Shown here: positions 1 to 5,678 of the stretch, in pieces | Position numbering within the stretch: position 1 is the first letter of the stretch | How the letters are laid out: every line of letters begins with the position of its first letter | Assembly (NCBI GenBank): GCA_013153755.1 | Contig: JAADDU010000191.1 | Span: forward strand, 1 to 5,859 | Direction of reading: 5' to 3' | Length of the DNA stretch: 5,859 bases | Origin: Campylobacterota bacterium | GTDB taxonomy: Bacteria > Campylobacterota > Campylobacteria > Campylobacterales > Sulfurimonadaceae | Notes under the pieces: generated by a model | The model's database searches: none | Seen by the model: only the letters and a program-made list of their open reading frames with translations | Told to the model about the DNA's origin: nothing | Program-made: the position numbers and the translations under genes

Positions 1-50
1 TTATACTAATGGATAGAAATTTACCAGTAACAGAAGGTAGTGTTTTTATC
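1..50 (+). pseudogene. Inverted fragment of the response-regulator receiver domain
   Basis: Read on the plus strand in the frame with ATG at 9-11, this stretch encodes I-L-M-D-R-N-L-P-V-T-E-G-S-V-F-I and then hits H and a TAG stop (54-56) once the sequence flips. M-D-R-N-L-P-x-x-E-G is the classic sequence around and after the phosphoacceptor Asp of an OmpR/PhoB-type receiver. It is what the minus-strand gene starting at 206 should contain immediately after its own L-I-L-M-D. The two pieces therefore belong to one gene, split onto opposite strands by an inverted junction near position 47. It is not an independent gene. The downstream rest of the receiver and the DNA-binding domain lie outside the window. 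Confidence 0.75.
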
Positions 51-61
51 CATTAGTATAA
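1..61. repeat. 15-bp perfect inverted repeat at the left edge
   Basis: Positions 1-15 (TTATACTAATGGATA) are the exact reverse complement of 47-61, with a 31-bp spacer (16-46). The left arm starts at the window edge, so the repeat may be longer. Both arms encode the same response-regulator peptide (I-L-M-D around the phosphoacceptor Asp), once on each strand, so this is a duplicated, inverted piece of coding sequence rather than a regulatory palindrome. The most likely source is a foldback chimera or contig-end artefact; a real inverted duplication is possible. Confidence 0.85.
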
Positions 62-206
62 GAGCTATATCTTCATCATCTAAAATATCTCTTACATTTG
101 ATGTATCTACACAGCTTATAATATCATAGCCCTCTTTAGATAAAGTATACTCCATTAAGTCAAGTAAATCTTCTTCATCTTCAACTATTAAAATGCTTTC
201 ATTCAT
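21..206 (-). CDS. Response regulator, N-terminal receiver fragment (PhoB/PhosR-like), interrupted
   Basis: This is the start of a two-component response regulator, predicted to be the cytoplasmic phosphate-responsive transcription factor because it directly follows phoU. Residues 5-8 (ILIV) form the first strand, E9-D10 are the acidic metal-binding pair, and D53 in L-I-L-M-D is the phosphoacceptor, at the spacing seen in PhoB. The reading is native for 53 residues (206 down to about 47). It then runs into an aberrant tail (K-N-T-T-F-C-Y-W) and a TAA at 21-23, because the sequence inverts; the expected continuation R-N-L-P-x-x-E-G is on the opposite strand at 15-38. The start is supported by AAAGG at 215-219, 8 nt upstream. 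It lies 29 bp after phoU, consistent with the same operon. The output domain and any partner histidine kinase are not in the window, so assignment to the phosphate regulon rests on context. Confidence 0.8.
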   Translation of the reverse strand: MNESILIVEDEEDLLDLMEYTLSKEGYDIISCVDTSNVRDILDDEDIALILMDKNTTFCYW

Positions 207-235
207 ATTTTTAACCTTTAGCTAAGTAATTATAA

Positions 236-895
236 CTAACTTCTTATACTACCACCAATTTTTGCATAAACAAGAAGATTTGCTATACTAATAGAACGGG
301 AAGCTATCTTTTGGCTTTTTCTAAGTGCTCTTAACATTCTATGAAACTTCTCAAAATCATTTATATCTTTAGCTTGTATAGATAGATTTCTCTCCACCAT
401 CTCATAAAGATCATCTGTTTTATTCTCTTCTATAAGAACTTCATTATAAAGTTCTTGAATCTCATCTTCATCTTCACAATTAATCATACTTACAGTTAGC
501 TTTATAGCCTGAACAGTTGATGTTTGCATAGGTACTGCATACTCATTTATAATATTTACCTCAACATCTGAACAAACATCTACAAAACCTCGTATAAAAC
601 TTCTAGAACTAGAACATGCACGAGATAGCTCATTTGTTATTTTCAAATATGCCACAACTTGTCTCAAGTCTTTTGCTTCAGGCGTATAAAGTGCTAAAAC
701 TTTTATGATAGCATTATCTATATCATCAGTTTTTGAACCTATATTTTTTATATAACCTTTTGCTTTAGAAAACTTTTGACTATCACAGTCCCCTAGTGCT
801 TCTAAAAGTAGTTTATTTGATTCTAATAAACCATCACCTATCTTTGTAACCTTTTTCCTAATATCATCTAAATTTTCTTTAAAAGTTGGTAACAT
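236..895 (-). CDS. phoU: PhoU-like phosphate signalling protein, lacking the usual metal motifs
   Basis: PhoU is a cytoplasmic helical adaptor linking the Pst transporter to the phosphate two-component system; it normally represses the Pho response when phosphate is ample. This 219-residue protein is near the usual length (about 220-240) and shows the two-repeat layout. The first repeat carries the family block T71-P-E-A-x-D-L-R78 followed by V-x-x-L-K-I-T-N; the second half ends with a matching helix around 184-213. It is odd that the L-E-R-I-G-D type helix, whose E-x-x-x-D binds metal clusters in characterised PhoU proteins, reads L-S91-R-A-C-S95 in repeat one and S-Q195-K-I-A-S199 in repeat two. 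Both acidic positions are thus lost in both repeats. Its ATG overlaps the pstB stop by one base (TAATG), implying translational coupling. Identity as PhoU is secure from context plus the TPEAxDLR block; retention of the normal metal-dependent mechanism is doubtful. Confidence 0.92.
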   Translation of the reverse strand: MLPTFKENLDDIRKKVTKIGDGLLESNKLLLEALGDCDSQKFSKAKGYIKNIGSKTDDIDNAIIKVLALYTPEAKDLRQVVAYLKITNELSRACSSSRSFIRGFVDVCSDVEVNIINEYAVPMQTSTVQAIKLTVSMINCEDEDEIQELYNEVLIEENKTDDLYEMVERNLSIQAKDINDFEKFHRMLRALRKSQKIASRSISIANLLVYAKIGGSIRS

Positions 896-1680
896 TATCC
901 AAATCTCCCTGTTATATAATCTTCTGTTTGTTTCTCTTTTGGATTTAAAAAGATATTTTCTGTTTTATCATACTCTACTAAATCACCAAGGTACATAAAT
1001 GCTGTATAGTCACTTATACGAGAAGCTTGTTGCATGTTATGTGTAACTATAGCGATACTTACATCTTTTTTAAGTTCAACTATAAGCTCTTCTATCGCTC
1101 CTGTTGAGATAGGGTCAAGTGCTGAAGTAGGTTCATCAAACAGTAAAACTTCAGGTTTAACTGCAACTGCTCTAGCTATACAAAGACGCTGTTGTTGTCC
1201 ACCAGATAAGCCCATAGCAGATTTATCTAACCTATCATGTACCTCTTTCCATAAAGCTGAACCTTTTAGGGCATCTTCCACTCTATCTTTAAGTTCTGTT
1301 TTATTTTTTATACCAGATATTTTTATGCCATATGCAACATTATCAAAAATACTCATAGGAAAAGGTGTTGGTTTTTGAAAAATCATCCCAACTTGTTGAC
1401 GAAGTTTTATAAACTCATTTTCCTTTTTTATATCTAAAACATTGTTATACTTTCCACTCTCCATATCTAATAATTCTATCTTACCATCATACTTGTTACC
1501 AGGATAAAGGTCATGAATACGATTCATACTTCTAAGAAGTGTTGATTTACCACAACCACTAGGACCTATAAGTGCTGTAATCTTATTTTGCTTTATAGGT
1601 AGTGTTATATTTCTAAGAGACGGATGTTCAACCCCTGGATATGTAAAAGAGAATTTTTTTATATTTATAACATTTGCCAT
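895..1680 (-). CDS. pstB: Phosphate ABC transporter ATP-binding protein PstB
   Basis: PstB is the ATPase of the high-affinity phosphate importer; a dimer docks on the cytoplasmic face of PstC/PstA and powers uptake. All ABC motifs are intact: Walker A G39-P-S-G-C-G-K-S-T47, Q-loop Q102 in the PstB-typical [13 protein letters not shown], signature L158-S-G-G-Q-Q-Q-R165, Walker B L-L-F-D182-E183-P with the D-loop S-A-L-D189-P, and switch H214 in V-T-H-N-M-Q-Q-A. The segments Q-K-P-x-P-F-P-x-S-I and T-H-N-M-Q-Q-A separate PstB from other ABC ATPases. Length 261 is normal. The start has AAGGA at 1688-1692, overlapping the TAA of pstA, and only 10 bp separate the two genes. The stop overlaps the phoU start. 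No missing residues are seen. Confidence 0.98.
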   Translation of the reverse strand: MANVINIKKFSFTYPGVEHPSLRNITLPIKQNKITALIGPSGCGKSTLLRSMNRIHDLYPGNKYDGKIELLDMESGKYNNVLDIKKENEFIKLRQQVGMIFQKPTPFPMSIFDNVAYGIKISGIKNKTELKDRVEDALKGSALWKEVHDRLDKSAMGLSGGQQQRLCIARAVAVKPEVLLFDEPTSALDPISTGAIEELIVELKKDVSIAIVTHNMQQASRISDYTAFMYLGDLVEYDKTENIFLNPKEKQTEDYITGRFG

Positions 1681-1690
1681 CTGATTTTCC

Positions 1691-2497
1691 TTATTTATTT
1701 TTATTTCTTGTGATAAATCTACCAGTTAAGTTTATGATTAAAACTAAAACTGTAAGTATAAATGAAGCAGCCCAAGCTAAATCACGACTAGCTTCCTCAG
1801 GCTCATTTGCCAAATCATAGATACTAACAGTCAAAGATGGAAAACTTTGTGTTAAATCTAAAGAAAAGTAATTACTTGTTTCTGATGTAAAAAGTAAAGG
1901 TGCAGTTTCACCTATAATCCTTGCAAATGCAAGTAAAACACCAGTCATAATCCCAACTTTTGCAGCTTTTATAACTATATCTATTATCACCTTATATTTA
2001 GATGCTCCAAGTGCGATTCCAGCTTCTCTTAACTCTTTTGGAACTAATGATAACATAGAGTCAGTTGTATTTATTACAACAGGTATCATCATAATGGAGA
2101 GTGCGATAGCTCCAGCAAAACCACTAGTTCCACCAGTAGGAACAACTACAACTGCATACACAAAAGCACCTATAACTATAGATGGAGCAGACATCATAAT
2201 ATCACTTAAATCTCTTATAAATGAAGCATATCTACCTCTACCATACTCTTGTATATATATACCAGCTATCATACCAAGAGGTATCCCAACAATAGATGCA
2301 ATGGTTGCTAAAACAAATTGTCCAACGATTAGATTTCTAAGACCACCATCTATAAGGTCATTTAAGAACAGACTAAAGTGAAAAGAACTTAAACCTTTCA
2401 TAAAAAGAGTGATAAGTATCCATCCTAAAAATGCCAAACCTATCCCAGCAGAAAGTATCGACAATAAAAGAAATATTTTATTTATAACCAATCTCAT
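1691..2497 (-). CDS. pstA: Phosphate ABC transporter permease PstA
   Basis: PstA is one of the two inner-membrane subunits forming the phosphate translocation path with PstC. The 268-residue protein shows about six hydrophobic segments (roughly 8-32, 58-82, 99-120, 126-148, 183-205, 243-263). The cytoplasmic coupling (EAA) loop is E158[13 protein letters not shown], which contacts PstB. It is followed by the PstA-characteristic A192[11 protein letters not shown]203, with the charged Arg and Glu that are conserved in the phosphate path. Its ATG overlaps the pstC stop in an ATGA arrangement (2494-2497), typical of translational re-initiation, with AGGG shortly upstream inside pstC. It is somewhat shorter than E. 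coli PstA (about 296 residues), but no domain appears to be missing. Confidence 0.97.
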   Translation of the reverse strand: MRLVINKIFLLLSILSAGIGLAFLGWILITLFMKGLSSFHFSLFLNDLIDGGLRNLIVGQFVLATIASIVGIPLGMIAGIYIQEYGRGRYASFIRDLSDIMMSAPSIVIGAFVYAVVVVPTGGTSGFAGAIALSIMMIPVVINTTDSMLSLVPKELREAGIALGASKYKVIIDIVIKAAKVGIMTGVLLAFARIIGETAPLLFTSETSNYFSLDLTQSFPSLTVSIYDLANEPEEASRDLAWAASFILTVLVLIINLTGRFITRNKNK

Positions 2498-3468
2498 TTT
2501 TTAACCCTTTTTAGAAAATAAAACTTAGCAAAAGATATAATTGCAAAACTAATAACAAAGAGTATGAGTGCAAGATAAAATAATGCCGATTCACCAAGTC
2601 CACTAGCCTCTCCAAAGTTATTTGCCATTGCAACTGGTATAGAAATAGTTGGGTCATTTATGGCTTTTGGAAGTGTAAAAATAGAACCTATTAAAAAAGC
2701 CACTGCCATAGTTTCTCCTAAAGCTCGCCCTAGTGCTAAGATTACAGAACCGATAATACCAACTTTTGAATATGGAAAAATCACATCTTTTATAACTTCA
2801 AATTTAGTAGCACCAAGAGCATAAGCAGACTCTTTTAACACACTAGGTGTTGTATTCATACTATCTCTAGTTATTGCGGCCATAAATGGAAGTATCATAA
2901 CACCAAGAACAAGGCCAGCAGTAAGAAGTGAAACTTGATATCCACCAACCAAATCAGCCACAATAGGTGCAAAATAATAAAGCCCCCACATACCAAATAT
3001 AATACTAGGAATAGCAGCTAAAAGCTCTATAGCTATACCAACTATATGTGATATATTTTTAGGTGCTATCTCAGATAAAAATACTGCTATCCCCATCGCG
3101 ATAGGTAAAGAAAATATAAGTGCTATAAGTGTTGTTAAAAGTGTACCAACGATAGGAACAAGACCACCGTAAATGGTTTTTGTTTCTTTATCATCATCTT
3201 CATCAAACATTACATCATCTTCGTCTGCAACATCATCTTCATCTATGATTTCTTCATCATCAGCGTTTACATTCTGTTCTTCAATGGAAGTGATATCACT
3301 ACTACCGATAACTACTTCTTTATTCCAGTCAGAATTTAGTATAAAATCAAAACCAAATTCATCTATGGCAAGTTTAGAAGAGTTAAAAAGTGTAAGAAAG
3401 ATACCTATAAGTATAACAAACACTACAGAAGCACTAAGAAGTGAAAGTTTTTGAAATATTTTTTCCAT
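2494..3468 (-). CDS. pstC: Phosphate ABC transporter permease PstC with acidic periplasmic insertion
   Basis: PstC is the second membrane subunit of the phosphate importer. The 324-residue protein has one N-terminal membrane helix (about 12-28), then five more (about 103-131, 140-168, 181-200, 236-262, 295-319). Family landmarks are S-D-W48-N, Y100-G-G-L-V-P-I-V-G-T-L, the block I-E-L-L-A-A-I-P-S-I-I-F-G-M-W-G-L, the coupling loop E213-S-A-Y-A-L-G-A-T-K, and G247-R-A-L-G-E-T-M-A-V256. In E. coli PstC the W of the D-W motif and the Y of Y-G-A-L-V-P are about 6 residues apart; here 51 residues lie between them. Residues 63-95 of that insertion hold 20 Asp/Glu and one Lys, with a DEDDV repeat. 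By topology it faces the periplasm, where PstS docks. The E. coli loop after the third helix is correspondingly shorter here. The start at 3468 has a modest AGG at 3476-3478 and its own predicted Pho promoter upstream. Confidence 0.96.
   Translation of the reverse strand: MEKIFQKLSLLSASVVFVILIGIFLTLFNSSKLAIDEFGFDFILNSDWNKEVVIGSSDITSIEEQNVNADDEEIIDEDDVADEDDVMFDEDDDKETKTIYGGLVPIVGTLLTTLIALIFSLPIAMGIAVFLSEIAPKNISHIVGIAIELLAAIPSIIFGMWGLYYFAPIVADLVGGYQVSLLTAGLVLGVMILPFMAAITRDSMNTTPSVLKESAYALGATKFEVIKDVIFPYSKVGIIGSVILALGRALGETMAVAFLIGSIFTLPKAINDPTISIPVAMANNFGEASGLGESALFYLALILFVISFAIISFAKFYFLKRVKK
3190..3243 (-). repeat. 18-bp degenerate tandem repeat encoding DEDDV units in pstC
   Basis: Two adjacent 18-bp units (3243-3226 and 3225-3208) encode D-E-D-D-V-A and D-E-D-D-V-M. 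After one Phe codon, a partial third unit (3204-3190) encodes D-E-D-D-D. Units read GATGAAGATGATGTTGCA and GACGAAGATGATGTAATG on the coding strand. GAT/GAA-rich tracts like this can expand or contract by slippage in multiples of three without breaking the frame, so copy number may vary between strains. Confidence 0.8.
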
Positions 3469-3500
3469 GAAAAAGCCTACTTAAATTTTGATTATGGAAT

Positions 3501-3506
3501 GTTATA
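3501..3506 (-). promoter_or_regulatory. Predicted -10 element of an internal pstC promoter
   Basis: The minus strand reads TATAAC, five of six to TATAAT, 7 nt after the Pho-box-like repeat at 3531-3514. It predicts a transcript start near 3494 and a leader of about 26 nt, closely matching the spacing seen for pstS. It lies downstream of the pstS hairpin, so pstC to phoU could be transcribed independently of pstS. Confidence 0.5.
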
Positions 3507-3513
3507 GAAGTTT

Positions 3514-3531
3514 GGTTACAAAAAGATTACA
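3514..3531 (-). promoter_or_regulatory. Pho-box-like direct repeat upstream of pstC
   Basis: The minus strand reads TGTAATC-TTTT-TGTAACC, two 7-bp half-sites with a 4-bp AT spacer, giving the 11-bp period of a Pho box. Both half-sites are identical to those of the copy at 4680-4697 and differ at one base of 14 from the copy at 4647-4664. The remembered Campylobacter jejuni pho box (GTTTCNAAAANGTTTC) has the same layout. The likely binder is the response regulator encoded downstream of phoU; this is an inference. Confidence 0.65.
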
Positions 3532-3536
3532 AAAGG

Positions 3537-3574
3537 AAAATATAAAAATGTACCATTAAAGATAATGGCACATT
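3537..3574 (-). terminator. Hairpin and T-rich tract after pstS (terminator or attenuator)
   Basis: On the minus strand a 12-bp stem (3574-3563 with 3558-3547, loop TCTT) is followed by TTTTTATATTTT-like sequence. The one plus-strand mismatch (A opposite C) becomes a G-U wobble in the minus-strand RNA, which supports a hairpin in the pst transcript. It starts 20 bp after the pstS stop. The stem is AT-rich with few G-C pairs, so termination is probably partial, leaving pstS transcripts more abundant than those of the transporter genes. Confidence 0.6.
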
Positions 3575-3593
3575 ATAAAATAAATACTAAAAC

Positions 3594-4598
3594 TTAACGG
3601 ATACCTTTTTCAGACCAATAAGTTTCAATCTTAGATGTTAAAGACTTTGGTAAAGGAACAAAACCTAAACTTTTAGCTATCTCTTGACCATTATTATATG
3701 ACCAATCAAAAAATGCTGTTACTCTTTTGTTCATTTTTGGTTTTTCAGATGGAACAAGTATGAAAGTTGCTGCAACCATAGGGTAAGATTTTTCCCCTTT
3801 AGGATCTGCGATAACTGAGTAAAAATCTTTTTTAGGATTTAAAGATGCTTTTGCAGCTGCAATTTGAAAAGATTTTAAAGTAGGTTTTATAAAATTACCA
3901 GCTCTGTTTTCTACACTTGCCATAGCAATATCATTGTTTTTAGCATCTGCATAGTCTATATAACCAACTGCATATGGAGTTTGCTTAATAAGTGCTGCTA
4001 CTCCAGAGTTATGTTTACCACCTATATGATGATTACCTGGCCAATTTAGAGATTTTTTAGCACCGAAACTTTTTCTCCATGTTTTTGACACTTTAGATAG
4101 ATAGTAAGTGAAGTTATAAGTTGTACCACTACCATCTGCACGATGAACAAATGTTAATTTTTTATGAGGAAGATTTATACCTTTGTTTGATTTTGCTATG
4201 ATTTTACTATCCCAATAAGCAACTTTCCCAGAAGCAATAGCAACAATAGCTTCACGACTTAACTTAAGACCATGAATTTTTGGAAGATTATAACCCATAG
4301 TTATCGCACCAACAACACCAGGGAATTGATATAAACCATTTTTCTTTAAAACTTTAGGACTAAGTGGTTTATCTGTTCCAGCAAAATCAACTGCTCTTTT
4401 TTTAGCATCTTTGATACCTTTTGAAGAACCTTTTTTAATATAATCAATTTTAATGCCTGTATCTTTATTGTAAGCTTTTAGCCATTTTTGATAAACACTA
4501 TATGGAAATGAAGCTCCACTACCTTTGATAATTTCACTTGCACTTAATGATGTAAGTAGTACAGTACTTGCTAATGCAATTTTAATAACTTTAGTCAT
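3594..4598 (-). CDS. pstS: Periplasmic phosphate-binding protein PstS
   Basis: PstS captures free phosphate in the periplasm and delivers it to PstC/PstA. The 334-residue precursor has a typical Sec signal peptide (M-T-K-V-I-K, hydrophobic 7-18, likely cleavage around S19-A20-S21). It has no lipobox Cys, so it should be soluble rather than lipid-anchored. Ligand-site blocks match the family: G26-S-G-A-S30-F31-P (E. coli Thr10/Phe11 region), S58 in K-G-S-S-K-G, D76 in G-T-D-K-P-L, and R153-A-D-G-S157-G158-T159 (the Arg, Ser, Gly, Thr that hold phosphate). The mature chain is unusually basic: by hand count about 45 Lys and 7 Arg against 21 Asp/Glu. AAAGG at 4606-4610, 7 nt before the ATG, supports the start. 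It is the first gene of the pst cluster, behind a predicted Pho-box promoter, and is separated from pstC by a hairpin. Confidence 0.97.
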   Translation of the reverse strand: MTKVIKIALASTVLLTSLSASEIIKGSGASFPYSVYQKWLKAYNKDTGIKIDYIKKGSSKGIKDAKKRAVDFAGTDKPLSPKVLKKNGLYQFPGVVGAITMGYNLPKIHGLKLSREAIVAIASGKVAYWDSKIIAKSNKGINLPHKKLTFVHRADGSGTTYNFTYYLSKVSKTWRKSFGAKKSLNWPGNHHIGGKHNSGVAALIKQTPYAVGYIDYADAKNNDIAMASVENRAGNFIKPTLKSFQIAAAKASLNPKKDFYSVIADPKGEKSYPMVAATFILVPSEKPKMNKRVTAFFDWSYNNGQEIAKSLGFVPLPKSLTSKIETYWSEKGIR

Positions 4599-4631
4599 TT
4601 AAAAACCTTTACATAAATTTTGGATAGCGAA

Positions 4632-4637
4632 ATTATA
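4632..4637 (-). promoter_or_regulatory. Predicted -10 element of the pstS promoter
   Basis: The minus strand carries a perfect TATAAT, 9 nt downstream of the Pho-box-like repeat at 4664-4647. This is about the spacing at which a Pho box replaces the -35 element in E. coli Pho promoters. The predicted start of transcription is near 4625, giving a leader of about 27 nt that includes the AAAGG ribosome-binding site. No good -35 hexamer is seen, consistent with activator dependence. Confidence 0.65.
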
Positions 4638-4646
4638 AAAAATTGT

Positions 4647-4664
4647 GGTTTCATTTTGATTACA
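4647..4664 (-). promoter_or_regulatory. Pho-box-like direct repeat upstream of pstS
   Basis: The minus strand reads TGTAATC-AAAA-TGAAACC, two 7-bp half-sites separated by 4 bp. In plus orientation its left half is GTTTC, the half-site I recall for the Campylobacter jejuni pho box. It is well placed to activate the TATAAT at 4637-4632. Together with the copy at 4680-4697 it forms an 18-bp inverted repeat matching at 16 of 18 positions, with a 15-bp spacer and 33 bp between centres, about three helical turns. Confidence 0.7.
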
Positions 4665-4679
4665 AAATAGATTTACTCG

Positions 4680-4697
4680 TGTAATCAACATGTAACC
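4680..4697 (+). promoter_or_regulatory. Pho-box-like direct repeat facing the cation transporter gene
   Basis: The plus strand reads TGTAATC-AACA-TGTAACC, with half-sites identical to the pstC copy but oriented toward the gene at 4785. It may activate that gene, or it may be a second site strengthening pstS. The best -10 for the plus-strand gene (4728-4733) is 30 nt away, unlike the 9 and 7 nt at pstS and pstC, so direct class-II activation by this copy is uncertain. Confidence 0.6.
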
Positions 4698-4727
4698 GAG
4701 CATAAAACTTTATTTAACTTATCATAA

Positions 4728-4733
4728 TATAAT
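4728..4733 (+). promoter_or_regulatory. Possible -10 element for the cation transporter gene
   Basis: A perfect TATAAT lies on the plus strand 51 nt before the ATG at 4785. No convincing -35 hexamer is visible at 16-18 bp upstream. In such AT-rich sequence a TATAAT can occur by chance, so this is a candidate only. Confidence 0.35.
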
Positions 4734-4784
4734 CAACTTTTTGTTATCCTATCAAAAATATTTCATCAAAATATTAGGATTTAT

Positions 4785-5678
4785 ATGCGTTTAGAAAAAA
4801 AAGCCACTGTTGTTTCAACTTCAGTTGCAGCCATCTTGGTTTTAATAAAAATGAGTGTTGGAATTTTAAGTGGTTCTATCGCTGTTTTAGCATCTGCTAT
4901 AGATAGTTTTTTAGACCTTACAGTTTCACTCTTTAACTACTTTGCACTAAACAATGCCGAAAAAGATGCAGATGAACAGTTTAACTTTGGACGAAGTAAG
5001 ATAGAGCCACTTGCAGCAGTTATAGAGGGAACTGTTATCTCACTCTCAGCTGTTTTCATACTTTATGAAGCGTTATCTAAGATTGCACATCCACAAAAAA
5101 TGGAGTTTATGCAAAGCAGTATCTTTGTTATGTTGGCTTCTATCATCATAACATTTTTTCTAGTTTTATTTTTAAACTATGTTGCTAAAAAAACTAAAAA
5201 TATGGTTATAAAAGCAGATGCTTTGCATTACAAAACTGACCTTTTCTCAAACGGTGCTGTTCTTGTTGCTCTTGGACTTATCTCTTTTACAGGTGAAGAA
5301 CTTATAGACCCTATCTTAGGTATAGGTATATCTATATATATGATTTACTCTGCTGTTCCTATCATAAAAGAAGGGATTTTGATGCTTTTAGATGCAGCAC
5401 TTCCTCAAGAAGATATACAAAAGATAAAAAATATTTTAATAAACGAAGAACAAGTAACTGATTATCATTTTTTAAAAACTAGAGAATCTGGTTCACATAT
5501 ATTTATCTCAGTTCATGCTGTTTTTAATGAAACTATATCTCTTTATGATGCACACCTTATCTCAGATAAATTAGAAGATAAGATAAAAAATCTTTTTGAG
5601 GATAAAGTCACCCATATCATCATCCATCTTGACCCTTATGATGATTCACAAATCAATGAAATAGAAGATAAAAGCTAA
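4785..5678 (+). CDS. Cation diffusion facilitator (FieF/YiiP-like metal/H+ antiporter)
   Basis: This is an inner-membrane divalent-metal exporter, probably for Zn(II) and/or Fe(II), driven by proton exchange. At 297 residues it matches the length of E. coli FieF. It has about six membrane helices in residues 10-195 and a C-terminal cytoplasmic domain. The transport site is complete: D40 and D44 in A-I-D-S-F-L-D (helix 2) with H148 and D152 in A-L-H-Y-K-T-D (helix 5), the D-D-H-D set of FieF. The cytoplasmic metal site is also conserved: H228, H244, H257, H281 and D283 (I-I-I-H-L-D-P). The loop site differs: D63 is kept, but the positions of E. coli His71 and His75 are F66 and R70 in F-N-F-G-R-S-K-I-E. 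AGGA at 4776-4779 sets the start. It is divergent from pstS with 186 bp between, and its stop overlaps the next gene (TAATG). Metal specificity cannot be read with certainty. Confidence 0.93.
   Translation: MRLEKKATVVSTSVAAILVLIKMSVGILSGSIAVLASAIDSFLDLTVSLFNYFALNNAEKDADEQFNFGRSKIEPLAAVIEGTVISLSAVFILYEALSKIAHPQKMEFMQSSIFVMLASIIITFFLVLFLNYVAKKTKNMVIKADALHYKTDLFSNGAVLVALGLISFTGEELIDPILGIGISIYMIYSAVPIIKEGILMLLDAALPQEDIQKIKNILINEEQVTDYHFLKTRESGSHIFISVHAVFNETISLYDAHLISDKLEDKIKNLFEDKVTHIIIHLDPYDDSQINEIEDKS

Noticed and set aside
1..61. Invertible DNA switch (phase variation) at the left-edge inverted repeat
   Set aside because: Flipping the segment between the arms would restore only about 14 codons of the receiver before a TAG stop (the window's own 54-56), so neither orientation makes a whole regulator. 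The arms also consist of duplicated coding sequence, and a 31-bp spacer is very short for a site-specific invertase.
1034..1378. Plus-strand open frame opposite pstB
   Set aside because: It lies wholly antisense to conserved ABC ATPase motifs and has no recognisable domain.
2094..2381. Plus-strand open frame opposite pstA
   Set aside because: It is antisense to the membrane segments of pstA, with low-complexity composition and no recognisable domain.
3173..3454. Plus-strand open frame rich in Ser, opposite pstC
   Set aside because: It is the antisense shadow of the Asp/Glu-rich repeat (GAT/GAA read backwards gives ATC/TTC and, in this frame, TCA/TCT Ser codons). It has no family resemblance, and pstC on the other strand is certain.
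3594..4598. PstS as a lipoprotein
   Set aside because: The signal peptide ends T-S-L-S-A-S-E with no Cys at the cleavage region, so there is no lipobox.
4757..4775. 7-bp AATATTT/AAATATT inverted repeat just before the transporter ribosome-binding site, considered as a riboswitch or thermometer
   Set aside because: The stem is all A-T with a 5-nt loop, which is expected by chance in such AT-rich sequence. No conserved aptamer core is visible.
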